Assembly: GCA_022495995.1 (NCBI GenBank)
Contig: JAFEMH010000755.1
Location: 266,001 to 330,000, forward strand
From: Adenophora triphylla var. japonica
Taxonomy: Eukaryota > Streptophyta > Magnoliopsida > Asterales > Campanulaceae
Length of the DNA stretch: 64,000 nucleotides
Direction of reading: 5' to 3'
Below, in pieces: positions 19,640 through 31,888 of this stretch; the stretch's first letter is position 1; the number at the start of each line of letters is the position of its first letter. Position numbers and translations under genes: made by a program. Under the pieces are notes generated by a model. The model saw only the letters and a program-made list of their open reading frames with translations, did not search any database and had not been told where the DNA came from.

Positions 19640-21110
19640 AGGAGGTATAGCATGCCATGCATCTCGGTCTCTAAAAGATTGGAAGATTGATTGGGATGCG
19701 CTCCGAGCCGCTCGTGCTTTTGGGATTCGGAGCGACATGTGTTCACCCTATCGTACAACGATCCGGTGCCAACGATGGAGGATTTTCGAGCACCGATCGG
19801 TGTGGCCGAGTCGAGGACCGTGGCATTTCCTCGAGACAGACGATCGCCACGGAGCAACTATCCGAATTCTTGGGATTATCGCCAGACCGGGTATCGGGCA
19901 TTGTCGTTGACGATAGATTCATAGACTTGACTCATATAGCCGTATTGAGTCGGACCAAATCCTGACTGCTTTGATCTATCCACTTCCTTAGATATATTCA
20001 TGTTGCTCATTCCGTCTCGCGCACTACTTCGCGGCTACATCGGAGTGTGTCCACTACGCCGTTAGAGATCATCGTGCAATGAGAGGTGATCGAGGAGTTG
20101 ACATCCCAAGCATATTCAATCCGGGTCGTGGAGCGATGGACATCATTCAACTGTTGCTAGCGGAGACATACCACGGCATTGATAGATTAGCCTGAGGATC
20201 CGAGTACATTGGGTTCAGCAGCCCGCATTACTATCATTGTGGCCGTATGAGAGATTTCGCTTGATCTCGCCACGCCAGAGGGGCACGGCATTACCTTGGG
20301 TGACTGGACAGCGCAGATATTGAGGGATGCCGCTACCGAGAGTTGGCATAGGAGGTTGGCCTTGGCCCGGATATGAGACCGCAAACCCGAACTATTGGAT
20401 TCCGGCATGGGGATTGCAGACTATGAGAGATATTCGGGGACGGGCCGGCTTATTGTCCGACTTCCGGACTACATGTATCATCCTTTTGCATTCCATCTCT
20501 AGTGAGCGAGACAAGACGGATACCCGCAGCAGACCATTCGGACTTTGAGAGAGCAGCTTGACGACTAATACAATGCCGATGATTATGACCGAGCCTCGTA
20601 CTACACATTTCTTTGGCAGAGCATTTCTAGAGGGCTTTCTTCCGATACGACCACTACTCCGTCATACTAGAGGTAGCACATTTCGACCACCGAGTATCCG
20701 ACATGGTACGAGGAGCAAGCAAGGTCCCGTACACTGATGATAGAGGCTCGACGCCGAGAGTGTTTTGGGGCGTACTATTCTTCCAAATGACATTAAGAGG
20801 CATGGAGGCCAAGAGCAACCCCGATGAAATCACCGGCGACATTGCAGCAGACATGAGAGACGGGAGATTCGGAGAGCTGCTTTGAGAAATGATCCCGAAG
20901 TGATAGCTCGCAGGGAGGCCTTGAGGCAGAAAGAGCAAGCACCGAGAGCTACCTGACTGATATATCCACCAGCTCACACGATACCTGAGCCAGGACGAGG
21001 TTCGACTGACTTTTTCAACATACCTAGACCAAAGACCTCCCGGGGACCGAGGCGGAGGAAGAGTAGAGATTCGAGTTCGGGAGCGGGAACGAGTTCCTAG
21101 ACACTTTAAG
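19640..21110 (+). pseudogene. Plant-mobile-domain-like ORF inside the CACTA element
   Basis: Across several frames the plus strand reads DWDALRAARAF, FWDSERHVFTLSY, VPTMEDFRAPIGV and, further on, LWPYERFRLISP and YMYHPFAFHL. The order F-W-pe-hvF...PTmeDf..l.G, then lqlWayErf, is that of the plant mobile domain (PF10536/DUF7745 group), found in MULE-like and gypsy-like elements and in the MAIL/MAIN host proteins. No frame stays open for more than about 100 codons, so it is decayed. Its place just upstream of the transposase suggests it was an element gene. Function in transposition is unknown. Confidence 0.5.
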
Positions 21111-21342
21111 AAGACCTCGTTAATATATTGTTAAATATGAGTTAGAAGCTTTATATTTATTTTAAGAAGATCTCGTGTTGCTTTTAAGTTTGTAATTCAA
21201 ATTTAGGGAATGATAATACGTTAATTACTTCTAAATCAAGTTAATATATTATGAAATCCAATAATTATTAACATCCCGATTTTGTTTCATCCGTCGATTA
21301 AATTGAGTGTACGTATAATATATGGATTGCAATGCAGGAGTG

Positions 21343-24300
21343 ATGTCTGTTAACGATGATCGTAGTTGGATGTATAAGCGGAAGTTGCCGAATCAACGCG
21401 GTATCAATCCTGAGTTTTATAGAGGGTTGAAGGGGTTTGTTGAATTTGCTCAATTAAATAAAACCGGTCACATGGATAAGGATGGTAAGATTAGGTGTCC
21501 ATGCGACAAGTGTTGTAATGTCAAGTATCTAAGCTTGATCGAGACTCGAAACATCTTTTGCGTAACGGGTTTGAAGTTGGGTACAAACGGTGGACCCGTC
21601 ATGGCGAGCCGAGATTGCGCACAAATGTTGCGAATAATCCCCGAGAATATTCATGTACCTCCCGAACCCGAACCTATTATTCAGACAATGAAGAACCACC
21701 TTTGAATATGGAAGATATGGTTAGGGATGCGTAGCCGGTCCTTCCTTCGATTGGTCGAGAACCAACAAAGAAGAACCAACCCCGCAGCCCAAGAAATTTA
21801 TTGATGCTATGGACTCTGCAAAAGAGAAGGTCTATCCAGGTTGCGAGATCGCAGTGTTGGAGGCCGTGGCCGAGCTCCTTAACATAAAGGCCGATTGCAA
21901 TATTAGCCGCCCGCTTATAATCGTATCATGAAAGCAATTAAGCGGATGTTGCCGAAAGAGAATAAGATGGTTACAAACTTTTTATGAGACAAAGAAGTTG
22001 GTTGGGCGTATTGGGCTATGTTATGAAAAGATTGATGCGTGTAAGAATGATCGCATGCTATTCTACAAGGAAGATTCACGTAAGACAGAGTGTTCAATTT
22101 GCGGACAAAGTAGATATAAGCCAAGTCGGAGGGGAGTTCAAAACACAAGAAAAACATACCACATAAGCAAATTGCGTTACATGCCGTTGATTCCAAGATC
22201 GCAACGCCTCTACGCGTCTAAATCTACCGCAGAGGCAATGCGTTGGCATAAGGAAAGTTTGCGTGAAGATGGTGTGTTGATTCATCCCGGTGATGGGGAG
22301 GCATGGAAACACTTTGATGAGACTTATCCCGACTTTGCGTCTCGAAGCAAGAAATATACTAAGCATGCATCCGCTCGATGGTTTCAATCCGTTTGGTCCT
22401 CGGGGCAAAATCTTACTCTTGTTGGCCGGTTATAGCCACCGTGCCTACAATCTTCCGCCCGGTTGTGTATGAGTGATCCCTACATGTTCTTGTCGTTATT
22501 CATCCCCGGCCCAAACAGCCTCGGGAGGAACATTGACGTCTATCTCCAGGACCTTTGATGGACGAATTGAAGCACTTTGGGAGGATGGGGTCGAAACGTG
22601 GGATGCTTTCAAGCGAGAGAATTTCAAAGATGAAGGTCGCGTTGATGTGGACGCTAATGACTTCCCCGCATATGGGATGTTATCGGGTTGGAGCACCCAC
22701 GGAAGTTGGCTGTCCGTATTGTATGAGTGACACAAAGTCTTTCACGCTCACGCACTCGGAAAACCATGTTGGTTCGATTGCCATAGACAATTTCTTCCTG
22801 AGGACCACCCATTCAGACCCGTAAGAATGCGTTTAAAAAGAACAAGATTGACCATGATGAGGCCCCGATTCGTTTAAGTGGTGACACGGTCTATGAGGAG
22901 GTATCTAGATTGCCCGATCCTCGGTGGGGGAAAAAGTTTTCGAAGACCAAAATACAAGGGTTTGGGACTACCCATAACTCGGATCAAGAGGAGTATATTT
23001 TGGGAGCCGCCATATCGAAAACAAATCTCATTCGACATAACCTTGACGTGATGCACATTGAGAAGAATGTATTCGATAATGTTTTTAACACGTTGATGGA
23101 TTTCAAGAGAACAACTAAAGACAACGAAAAAGCTCGAAAGGACCTTAAGGAAATATGTAGGCGCCGGCCTTAGACTTGGTATACGACGTCAATGGTAAAC
23201 CAGCTTAGACCGATGGCTCAATACGTGCTTACAAAGGAAAAGAGGCTCCTCCTCCCGAAATGGCTCAAGGAGTTAAGGCTTCCGGATGGTTACGCGTCTA
23301 ACATTGGTAATCGGTGTCAATGTAGAGGAGGGGAAAGTGCAGGGGTTTGAAGAGTCACGATTGCCACGTTTTGGCCGGATAGGCTACTTCCGATTGCTCT
23401 CGTGGTCTCTTGCCCGACAATATCTCCGTGGCGTTAACAGAGTTAAGTGAGTTTTTCCGAGCGTTAACATCGACCACACTGCGTGTTGATCACATGAAAA
23501 AGCTTCGAGGAGAGCATCGTAGTGACTTTGTGCAAACTTGAGAAGATATTTCCTCCTTCATTTTTTTGATTCTATGGAGCATTTACCGGTCCACTTGGCA
23601 TACGAAGCTAGAGTCGGTGGTCCAGCTTCAATACGTATGGATGTATCCATTTGAGAGGTAATTGAATTTATTCTATTTCTAAATAATTTGAGCGTTAACA
23701 ATATACCTTCTTTAACATTATTTATGTTTTAATCTACGAATGACTTTTAGGTATCTAGGCCAATTGAAAAGGAAGATGAGCAATAGGGCCATGGTCGAGG
23801 CCTCAATTTCGTAGGTCAAGTATCATAGATGAGATTGTTGCCTTTGTCTAACATATTTTCCTCCCGATGTTGATACGAGATTGACTAGTGGTTGGCCGCA
23901 ATTACGATGGTGGTTTTCCGTCTAAGGGAAACATCTCTCGTATTTTCATCCCCCGGTCGGTTCCTCGGCAAACGGGTTGGTACGCGTACGTTAACCGCTA
24001 AAGAGTTTGCCGCTGGTCGAAACGTATGTTCTTCTTAACTGCGACGAGGTTGGGAATATATCAAGTAAGTCATTGATGTTATGTTTACGCCTCGTCGATT
24101 AAATTATGCATGTTTAATTACCTCGCATATGAAATGCCTTGTTTAACCCTATTGCAGAATGTTTGAAGATTTAGCTCAGATTTATCTCCGTAACTCATCG
24201 CAACTAGGACGTAAAGAGAATTTCCAAACCGGCTAAGGAAATATGTAAATATTTCGTTTCATTCAAATTTATTCTATACACTTCTTTAAACATTCAATCT

Positions 24301-24640
24301 TAAAATTGTATTAAATTGGTTACAATATTGTCTTATAGATAGCCGAACATCCTGGTGATGCCAAAGCCGCGAGGTTAAGACATTTAGCATCATCTCCGTA
24401 CTTGAACGTTCATTTATACAACGGTTATTTCGTGAATGGCTACGTGTTTCATACCAAAGCTTACGGGGCTCTAAATTGACGTGGAATAGCGGTGTGAAGC
24501 TTATAGGGAATGATTATTATGGCGTCCCGAAAGAAGTAGTCGAGGTGGAGTATTTGGGTAGAAACAAGTGTTGTCTTGTTCAATTGTGATTGGCGGGATG
24601 CCGTGCGAGGTGTTAAGAAGCACGCCATATTTGACCTCGT
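21343..24640 (+). pseudogene. TNP2/TnpD-type CACTA transposase, degenerate
   Basis: The probable start is the ATG at 21343 (MSVNDDRSWMYKRKL), because DRSWMY opens the transposase-associated domain (PF13963), with CPCDKC further on. The TNP2 domain (PF02992) runs about 21990-23160: LVGRIGLCYEKIDACKN, ECSICGQSRYKPS, YMPLIPRSQRLYASK, GDGEAWKHFDETYPDFAS, LWEDGVETWDAF and RHNLDVMHIEKNVFDN. A DUF4218 region follows (23420-23650: NISVALTELSEFFR, DHMKKLR), then an intron at about 23660-23750, YLGQLKRKMSNRAMVEAS, and DUF4216 (24370-24590: NGYFVNGYVFHTKAYG, DYYGVPKEVVEVEYLGRNK). At least five frameshifts or stops break it. It would have cut and joined the TIR ends in the nucleus. Confidence 0.9.
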
Positions 24641-25140
24641 CGATGTAAAGGACTCGTCCGGACATAATGGCGACGACGTCTTCATCTTAGCATCTCAAGC
24701 ACAACAGTATACATGACTCCCTACCCTCGTCCGCGACCCGACGGATTGTGGGGTCGTTGGATGACCAAGGCTAGGAGCATGATTGACAACCTACCTCGTC
24801 GACAACTACAGAGTCGTCATTAGAAGCACCCTATCAAGAGGATGAAATGCCGTTGCCACCTAACGTTTCATCGCCTAATCATCCATTAGATGATGTCACT
24901 CATATTCCTCAAAATGTTGATGAACCCGAGGAGGATATCTTACCAGTGAATTTGCCAACTCCCCGCCTCGTTCGGGTCATCTCGCGCACATTGATATTGA
25001 TGAATCGGAGGAAGAGGAAGAGGAAGAGGAAGAGGAAGAGGAAGAGGAACCGAGTTTGATTCATCGTAGTCCGAAGACGAAGATGAAGAACTCGAGTTTT
25101 GTAGTAATTCGTAGTCCAAATGATGATGGGGACGAAGATT
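24641..25140 (+). pseudogene. Transposase C-terminal tail with Lys/Glu-rich repeat
   Basis: Continuing on the plus strand, a Pro-rich stretch (PLPPNVSSPNHPLDDVTHIP, at 24847 onward) is followed by 25013-25050, a run of GAGGAAGAGGAA. That run reads Glu-rich in one frame and Arg/Lys-rich in another. An acidic tail is usual at the end of TNP2 transposases, so I read the Glu frame (EEEEEE...PSLIHRSPKTKMKNS) as original. The end is about 25142 (TAA). Confidence 0.45.
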
Positions 25141-25149
25141 AATAATAGT

Positions 25150-25450
25150 TTAAAGTTTAAAATTGTATTGTGAATGCTTTAGATTATTAGAACTTTAAAG
25201 TTTTATATGTATTGTGAATGCTTTAGATTATTAGAACTTTAAAGTTTCATATGTATTGTGAATGCTTTAGATTATTTTTAATATCCGTCGTTTTATATAT
25301 ATTGTGAATGCTTTAGATTATTAGAACTTTAAAGTTTTATATGTATTGTGAATGCTTTATATTATTAATAGTTTAAAGTTTTATATGTATTGTGAATGCT
25401 TTAGATTATTAGAACTTTAAAGTTTTAGATGTATTGTGAATATATTGTTT
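25150..25450 (+). repeat. About 45-bp tandem repeat, about 6-7 units
   Basis: The unit is about TTTTATATGTATTGTGAATG followed by CTTTAGATTATTAGAACTTTAAAG. It lies between the transposase end and the next gene, likely a 3' UTR or spacer. Confidence 0.85.
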
Positions 25451-25494
25451 CCTATTGTTAAAGTTGTATATTTTAATATTTTTACCGTAGTACG

Positions 25495-27335
25495 ATGAGT
25501 TCTAGTAGAAAGGGGGGTAAGAGGACCAAGCCCATTTACACTTTGATTATCGGGACGCAACCGTCCCGATCCAAGAGCGATGGTGTTGACCCCTCACTCG
25601 CAGTACTAGCTCCACCTCTCGGGGCCGGTACTCGGACTACCGTAGATTCCGAGGGGAGGATATATGTCCGGATCTCGGCACTTTATGACCGTAAGTAACT
25701 CTTCATTAATTTGATATAAGTTGGTTCCTTTTTGCTTTATATATAATTCATTATTTAAGTTAAAATGTTATTGTATAAATATACTTGGTGTGGGTAGGTG
25801 GATACCCCACCACCGGCACTAAGATCGGGCAATACCGGCGGTCTCGGAAAATGACCGATTTTTGGCCCAACTGGAAAAATTGCCACAGAGGCGTAAGGAG
25901 GATGCGTGGGATGAGTTTAGGGTAATGTGTTAATGGTTTTTATTTAAAACTTAAATGTTAGTTTGTTATTAAAATGTTATAATTAATAATGATTATACTC
26001 TTTTAGTTTTGTAATGTTATCATTATATGTTGTAGGCTAAATATTATTGGGATCCGCACATCGCCGAGGCGACGGCTAGATATGTTTTCTTTGAGCGTGC
26101 TCACAAGCCGTTTAAGGATTTTATTTGTAAATACTTTTATCTATCCTTAATTAGTTTAATTAACAATGATTATACTCTTTTAATTTTATAATGTCATCAT
26201 TATATGTTTACAAGATATTCATATTTTTTATAGGTACCACGAAGAGAAATTATTATACTGCTCGGCTCGCGGCGGGACAACAGCCCTTGTGTCCTACTTT
26301 TATGACCGTTGAGGTGTTTGCTCAATTTTGCGAATATTGGGGGCCGCCTCGCGGCGAAGGCCGTATCCGAACAGGCCAAGGCCAATAGAGCGAGCTCCTG
26401 GGTCGGCGGCGTTGCATACCGGGACGCTCACGGTCGCCGAGCATCACGACCGCATGGTATGTATGTTAATTTAAATGTAGTAGTGTATGGATGCTTTTAA
26501 ATAGGTTTATGTACGTATGTTAGCTGGGAGCCAATGTTGATGCTATGAAATCCATAGTTTTAGTGTAAATGTAGTGTATGCATGCTTTTAAATCGCTTTA
26601 AATGTTGCATTTATATATACAATTTCAAAGTAATAATCTCGCTTATTTTATTTATAGGAAAGGGAGTATGGTCCGAATATCACTTTTGTGGATGTTTACG
26701 CTAGCCTCCATATTCGGAATTCTACAGCGCCCGATCAACCTCCGCAATGGGTTGACGATCGATCTGCTACTGCCTTTGTAAGTAAACTACCATTAAATGA
26801 CTTGATTTTGAATATGTAAATTTATTTATGTACCTTACATTGTGTATATGATTATAATTGTTTGTTTTATTTTTCAGCTGCATATCAAGCCGCCGTTGTT
26901 CCCGAAGGAACGCCTCCCTAGCGAGCCCGTCCCCTTCGTGCTCGATGTTTGGGCAGGAGGTCACCTCTCAGGGACATCCAAGGAGAGGAGCCCGAGTGTT
27001 AGGGATGGGGGATTACGGGCGGCAATGCCCGTCGACGTCGACCGGCCGTCGGAGAAATGTTGACCAGCCCATGTTTCATGATCCGAGGGTCGACACTCTG
27101 GAGGCTGCGGCTGAGGAGGAGAGACGCGAGCGGGCAAAGCTTGCGGATGCTTTGGCGCTCGTACGCAGATGCAGGAGGAGAACGATCGACGCCATGCGAG
27201 AGACTCGTAGACAATTGGCGCCGTTGATGGCTCGTCTCGGCCCGGACTCCCGTGATAATTCCCGGCGTCCCCGGGTTGATTGCGGACTTTTTAGACATTG
27301 TTGTATTAATTTATACTTGTTTGTAAACATTTGAG
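25495..27335 (+). pseudogene. TnpA-like (Ptta/En/Spm family) protein gene, multi-exon, decayed
   Basis: The ATG at 25495 opens MSSSRKGGKRTKPIYTLIIG. AT-rich introns separate later pieces: AKYYWDPHIAEATARYVFFE (about 26037), YTARLAAGQQPLCP and FAQFCEYWGPP (26230-26345), KANRASSWVGGVAYRDAHGRRA (26375-26450), GPNITFVDVYASLHIR (26672-26720), and a C-terminal part from 26880 with LEAAAEEERRERAKLADALA and RTIDAMRETRRQLAPL. The order 'w..f..yW.s...k..s..nk.nR', then a serine/glycine-rich linker, then 'vy...H.r' fits the plant transposase family PF03004, whose Spm TnpA member binds subterminal repeats. Frameshifts are present. Confidence 0.65.
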
Positions 27336-27349
27336 ACATTTGGTACCCG

Positions 27350-27485
27350 CGTGAGCCCTCCCCGCCTCTCCCCTCCCCCGCTCCACCCCTCTCCCCCTCC
27401 CCCGCTCCACCCCTCTCCCCCTCTCCCCCTTCCCCCTTCCCCCTCTCCCCCTATCCCCCTATCCCCCTCCCCCTCTCCCCTCCCG
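27350..27485 (+). repeat. C-rich polypyrimidine tract
   Basis: A 130-base stretch of CTCCCC, CCCTCT and CCCGCTCCACC units with almost no purines. It lies after the TnpA-like gene. Confidence 0.9.
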
Positions 27486-27629
27486 AATTGGTACGGTGGT
27501 ATTTAGTTTTTATTTGAGTACTGTTTGGTATTTGAATTTTAGTTTTTATAGTTTTAGTTTTAGAAATTGAAATGTTATATCGTGTACAAAAATTTTGGTT
27601 TTTTGATATTTTAAAATATTTTTTTAATT

Positions 27630-28248
27630 TATTTCGGAATCGGCGACGGAATTTTCCGTCGCCGAAATTAATGCCGAAAGAAAAATTAATTAAATAAATT
27701 AATTTCGGCGGCGGAAATTTCCGTCGCCGTAATAAAATTAATTTAATTAAATTAATTTCGGCGACGGAATTTCCGACGCTATAATCATTTAATTTTTATT
27801 TAATTTTTGATTTCGGCGGAAAATTCCGTCATTTGTAATAAAATTTAAATTAAAATTAAATAATTTCGACGGTATTTTCCGCCGCCGAAATAATTTAATT
27901 TCAATTTAAATTTTATTACAATGACGGAAATTTCCGTCGAAATTAATTTAATTAAATTAATTTTATTACAAATGACGGAAATTTCCGCCGCTGAAATGAA
28001 TATTTAATTAAATTAAATTAATATAGCGGCGGATATTTCCGTCGCTGTAACCATTAATTCACCGGCGGAATTAAATTCCGTCGGTAAAAGAAAAAAATAG
28101 CGGCGGAAATTGACCCGCCGGAGCACTGCGACGGGCTGGTAGCGGCGGACCACCGACGGAATTTTTCCGTCGCTGATTATTTTTAGCGACGGAATTTTAA
28201 TTTTAGCGACGGAAATTTCCGTCGCTAAACGACCTTTTTCTGGTAGTG
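27630..28248 (+). repeat. 3' subterminal repeats and TIR of the CACTA element
   Basis: GGCGACGGAATTTTCCGTCGCC-like palindromes and TTTAGCGACGGAA motifs recur in both orientations among TTAATTAAAT spacers. The block ends in GACCTTTTTCTGGTAGTG, inverse of the left end, followed by the GTG target duplication. Confidence 0.92.
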
Positions 28249-28736
28249 GTGGTTCACGCTTTTTTGACCCTTTATTCAAAACCCCTTGGATTTTTCGTGA
28301 GGGTTTTCTTCGCGATCTGGTAACGGGCTTATATGTAGGCCTTTGTCACATACAGGCATACGAGTAACGACCCTAACGAGGACCTTCGCGCACTGAGCGG
28401 GGACAAGGGCCTTGGCCTTTGTCCTCGCTGGCATCTATATCCACTTATTCTTGGTGGTGTCACGCGGGCAGGATAGGGTATCCTTCCCGCGATCGGAGTA
28501 CGAATCGTAATGGATCTTTGTACTCATATAGGCTTGCGGACCCAAAAGATCGTTGCGCATCAGTAGGTAGGAGCTCATATGTTTGCTCTCTAACCTACTG
28601 GCATCCGCTTGCGGGCATCCACTTTAGCTTTTGAGGCTGGTGGGAATGGGTTTTTGCATCAAAATATGATGAAACATGATGATAACTTCCTTTATATATA
28701 CACAGTCTATACTCCTTCCAAAAAATTACAAAGATT
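28249..28736. other. Element B spacer between CACTA insertion and integrase
   Basis: No coding region is supported. TAGGTAGGAGCTCATATGTTTGCTCT, followed by CTAACCTACTGGCATCCGC, partly repeats 10655-10705 (GTAGATAGGAGCATATTTAGC, AACCTACTGGCATCTG). A short spacer repeat of element B therefore existed before the CACTA element split the region. Confidence 0.55.
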
Positions 28737-29960
28737 TCAAAAGAAGTATCTCTTAAGGTGGTCGCTATTCCAAGCGTGCTTAAGCTCTTCTCCCTCTTTT
28801 GGTCGCAATATGTAGGTGCCCTCTTTGACTATCTTTGTGACCTCATATGGACCTTCCCACTTCGGGGACAGCTTGTTGAAACCCGGTTGGGTCCCTTGGA
28901 CCTCTACGCTTCTGAGTACCCAGTCTCCAACTGAAAAACTCCTCTTATTTACTCTTTTGTCATGGTGCTTCTTCGCTTTCTGCTTGTAGTTCACCATTTT
29001 TTCATATGCCCGCATTCTCTTTCCTTCGAGATCGTTCAGTCACACCTTCGTTTGCCTCGTTTTGAGACTCGTCGAAGTATGTGACTCGTACGAGGGTAGG
29101 GCAACCTCAACTGGAGCCATTGCCTCGACTCCATACGTGAGCGAGAAAGGAGTTTCTCCCGTAGAATTCCTCGTAGTTGTGCGGACAACCCATAATGCGG
29201 TCCGGGAGCTCGCCCAACCATCGTCCTCCTCGCCCTCCAAATTTTTCTTTAGGGCGGTCGAACTAGCTTGTTCGCGGCCTCGCCTTGGCCGTTTCACGAG
29301 GATAGGCAAGCTGCGGACTTACGGTGTTGCACCTTCATTTTCACACATTCAGCAGTGAATTTTGCAGAGAATTGGGTGCCATTGTCTGAAATAATTGCTC
29401 GGGGAACCCCAAATCGACAGTAGATGTGATCGTGGACAAAATTGATTGTATTCTCCTCGGAGATAGTGGCTAAACCCTTGGCTTCTGTCCACTTGGTAAA
29501 ATAATCCACGGCCACCACAAAGATACTTGATGTTTCCCTAGCATTGGGAATGGTCCAATGAGATCAATCCCCCACTTATCAAACGGCCACGATGGTACGA
29601 CCAAAGTTTGCTCGTTGATGGTAGTCCAGGGATGTCTCGCAAATCTCTCGGCACTTGTCACACTTTCTTACATACTCCGTGCATCCCTTCATCATTGTGG
29701 GCCAAAAGAATCCTTGGAATTTGATCTTGTCTGGGAGTGTGCGAGCACCTGGATGTCCGCCACAAACTCCTTCATGGACCTCATAGAGTAAGTTGGTGAC
29801 CATGTGAGTTTTAATACATCTTAGCAAAGGCTTGGTGAATGATCGCCGAAAAAGTACCCCATCGAGGACGAGGTATTTCGCGGACACCGTTCTGATGGCT
29901 CTAGCCTTTACTGGGTCCTCGGGGAGGGTTTGCTTCTCGATGTAATCCTTCATTTCATCT
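28737..29960 (-). pseudogene. Integrase of element B
   Basis: Read from 29953 down. The zinc-binding region has HEGVCGGHPGARTL and CDKCREICE (HHCC). The core follows in other frames: FDKWGIDLIGPFP, VAVDYFTKWTEAKGLATI (D, then D), RAIISDNGTQF, and later frames with ALWVVRTTTRNSTGETPFSLTYG. The C-terminal chromo/GPY region (29015-28737) reads VGDWVLRSVEV, KWEGPYEVTKI and HLKRYFF. Four frameshifts interrupt it. Integrase would insert the cDNA in the nucleus. The order places it after RNase H, as in Ty3/gypsy. Confidence 0.88.
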
Positions 29961-30289
29961 ACCCAAATCCCTTACTTGATCCTCAATATTGTTTATCCGA
30001 ATCCGATCTATAGCGAGGCCTCTCGTGAATTCAATCTCGGCACCGCTCCAACTCCTCAATTTCTTGATCGGTTATTACGGAGAGGAGGTCGGCTTCCACT
30101 TTGTCCTCTCTCATGACTTGGTTCACTTTCATAGTAGGTGAAATTTTTGATGAGGGTTTTTGCAAGGCCGCGATCGAGTTAGTACCGGGTTGATAGTATC
30201 ATATTTTCCCTTTATTTGATTAACTATGAGCCGAGAGTCACTATTGATCTCTATACTACGAACTCCCAAGTCTCTTGCCAATTCCATGC

Positions 30290-30600
30290 ACTGCTATAAT
30301 CGCCTCATACTCGGCTGATTGTTTGATGCTTCGAATTTGAACCTCAAGGCTCTCTTAAATTTCTCCCGCAGGTGCAATCGAAGTATGCCCGCGCCACTAA
30401 TCAACTTGCTCGGCCGAGCCGTCCACGTATAGAATCCATCCCTCCTCTGGACGCTCCCTTGGCCGCGTGATTTCTGTGCTCGGGCTACTTGGGCCTTCTT
30501 CAGATTCTGCCCGTTTTTTTTTCCCAGGTCGCTGTCCGCCATTTTAAATGATGATTCTACCACAAAATCTACTAAGGCCTGCGCTTTGATTGTCTTTCTC
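30290..30600 (-). pseudogene. Archaeal-type RNase H domain of element B
   Basis: Minus-strand frames read ILYVDGSA (about 30440-30415), SGAGI, and ALRFKFEASNNQ, then AEYEA, the RVT_3/aRNH pattern. A second RNase H after the normal one is a mark of Tat-lineage gypsy elements. It is frameshifted at least twice. Confidence 0.7.
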
Positions 30601-31200
30601 GGGAGTAGGTGATCCGGAACTCGGTGAGTTCTATAGACCAAGCTAGCATTCTCCCCGAGGACTCGGTTTGTGTAAAACCTTTCTAGCGGAGCCTCGGTTA
30701 ATACGGTTATAGGGTGTGCGTAAAAGTAGGCTCTTAATTTTCGAGCGTATACAAGCAAGGCGTAAGCTAACTTCTCTATATTAAGATAATGCCCTTCTAC
30801 GGCGGACAAGTGCCTTAGATACATAATAAACCGGTTTTTGGGAGTTATTCTCCCTCCCTTACAAGAACAAAGCCTACCGCGGATCAGTAACTACTAAAAA
30901 CAGAAAAAGTTCTTCCCCGGGCACTGGGCTGCTGAGTAGAGGTGGCTGCCCGAGGTATGTTTTGACTTCTTCAAAAGCTTGATGGCACTCAATGCTCCAT
31001 GTAAATTCATCAGCTCTCTTCCCCCCTTTTAGAGTTTTGAAGAAAGGGAGGCATCTCTCTGCTGACCGCGAGATGAAGCGGCCAAGTGCGGTGATGCGAC
31101 CATTGAGTTTTTGGACATCCTTCACGCAAGCAGGAGGTTTCATGTCTAACAGGGCTTGGATTTTCTCTGGATTAGCCTCTATCCCTCTTTGATTAACCAT
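30601..31200 (-). pseudogene. RT thumb and first RNase H of element B
   Basis: From 31200 the frame reads MVNQRGIEANPEKIQALLDM, KDVQKLNGRITALGRFIS, ADEFTWSIECHQAFEEVK and LFLFLVVTD. After a frameshift near 30870 it continues RHLSAVEGHYLNIEKLAYAL (30824 on) and ARKLRAYFYAHPITVLTEAP. These are the conserved gypsy RT connection and RNase H blocks. RNase H removes the RNA template during cDNA synthesis. Confidence 0.85.
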
Positions 31201-31240
31201 GAATCCGAGGAATTTGCCCGCCTTGACCCCAAAAGCACAC

Positions 31241-31888
31241 TTAAGGGGGTTTAGATATGTTATTGCGGCGCAAGTTTTTGAATGTTTCCTCCACGTCGAG
31301 CTCGTGGGAGTTTTCCTTAGTTTTTATAGCCATATCGTCAATGTAGGCCTCAAGATTTCTGCCTAGTTGGTTTTCGAAGACCAGATTGACCATTCTTTGA
31401 TAGGTGGCTCCTGCGTTTTTCAACCCGAAGGGCATCATCTTGTAGCAGTAAGTCTTGCCCGCAGCGATGAAAGCTACAGAGCGGACATCTTCAGGAGCCA
31501 TTTGGATCTGATGGTAGCCGGAGTATGCATCAATGAAGCTCAATACTCTGTGGCCGGCTATAGAATCCACCAATCTGTCAATGCGAGGAAGAGGGAAACA
31601 ATCCTTGGGACAGGCCTTGTTGAGATCGGTGAAATCAACACACATCCTCCATTTGCCGTTGGATTTTTTGACCATTACCACATTGGCCAGCCATTTGGGG
31701 TAGGAAATCTCCTTGATTATCCCCGCTTTTAACAATTTTTCCACCTCTTCTTTGATCGCAATTTCTTTCTCCGGAGAGAAGTACCTTGATTTCTGATGAA
31801 TGTTTTTGAAGGATGGGTCATCGTTTATTTTGTGGAGGATCACGTCTCGCTTATTCCCAAACATATCTTCCACCCTCCAAGCGAACAC
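31241..31888 (-). CDS. Reverse transcriptase domain of element B
   Basis: A 215-codon clean frame. It holds the RT palm and fingers: IIKEISYPKWLANVVMVKKS (residues about 57-76), MCVDFTDLNKACPKD (82-96), SFIDAYSGYHQI (117-128), MMPFGLKNAGATYQR (151-165) and the catalytic YIDD at 182-185. The frame is lost at both ends by frameshift, so it is a domain of a broken polyprotein. The upstream in-frame FAWRVEDM corresponds to the FAW motif that starts the gypsy RT region. Confidence 0.9.
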   Translation of the reverse strand: MFAWRVEDMFGNKRDVILHKINDDPSFKNIHQKSRYFSPEKEIAIKEEVEKLLKAGIIKEISYPKWLANVVMVKKSNGKWRMCVDFTDLNKACPKDCFPLPRIDRLVDSIAGHRVLSFIDAYSGYHQIQMAPEDVRSVAFIAAGKTYCYKMMPFGLKNAGATYQRMVNLVFENQLGRNLEAYIDDMAIKTKENSHELDVEETFKNLRRNNISKPP

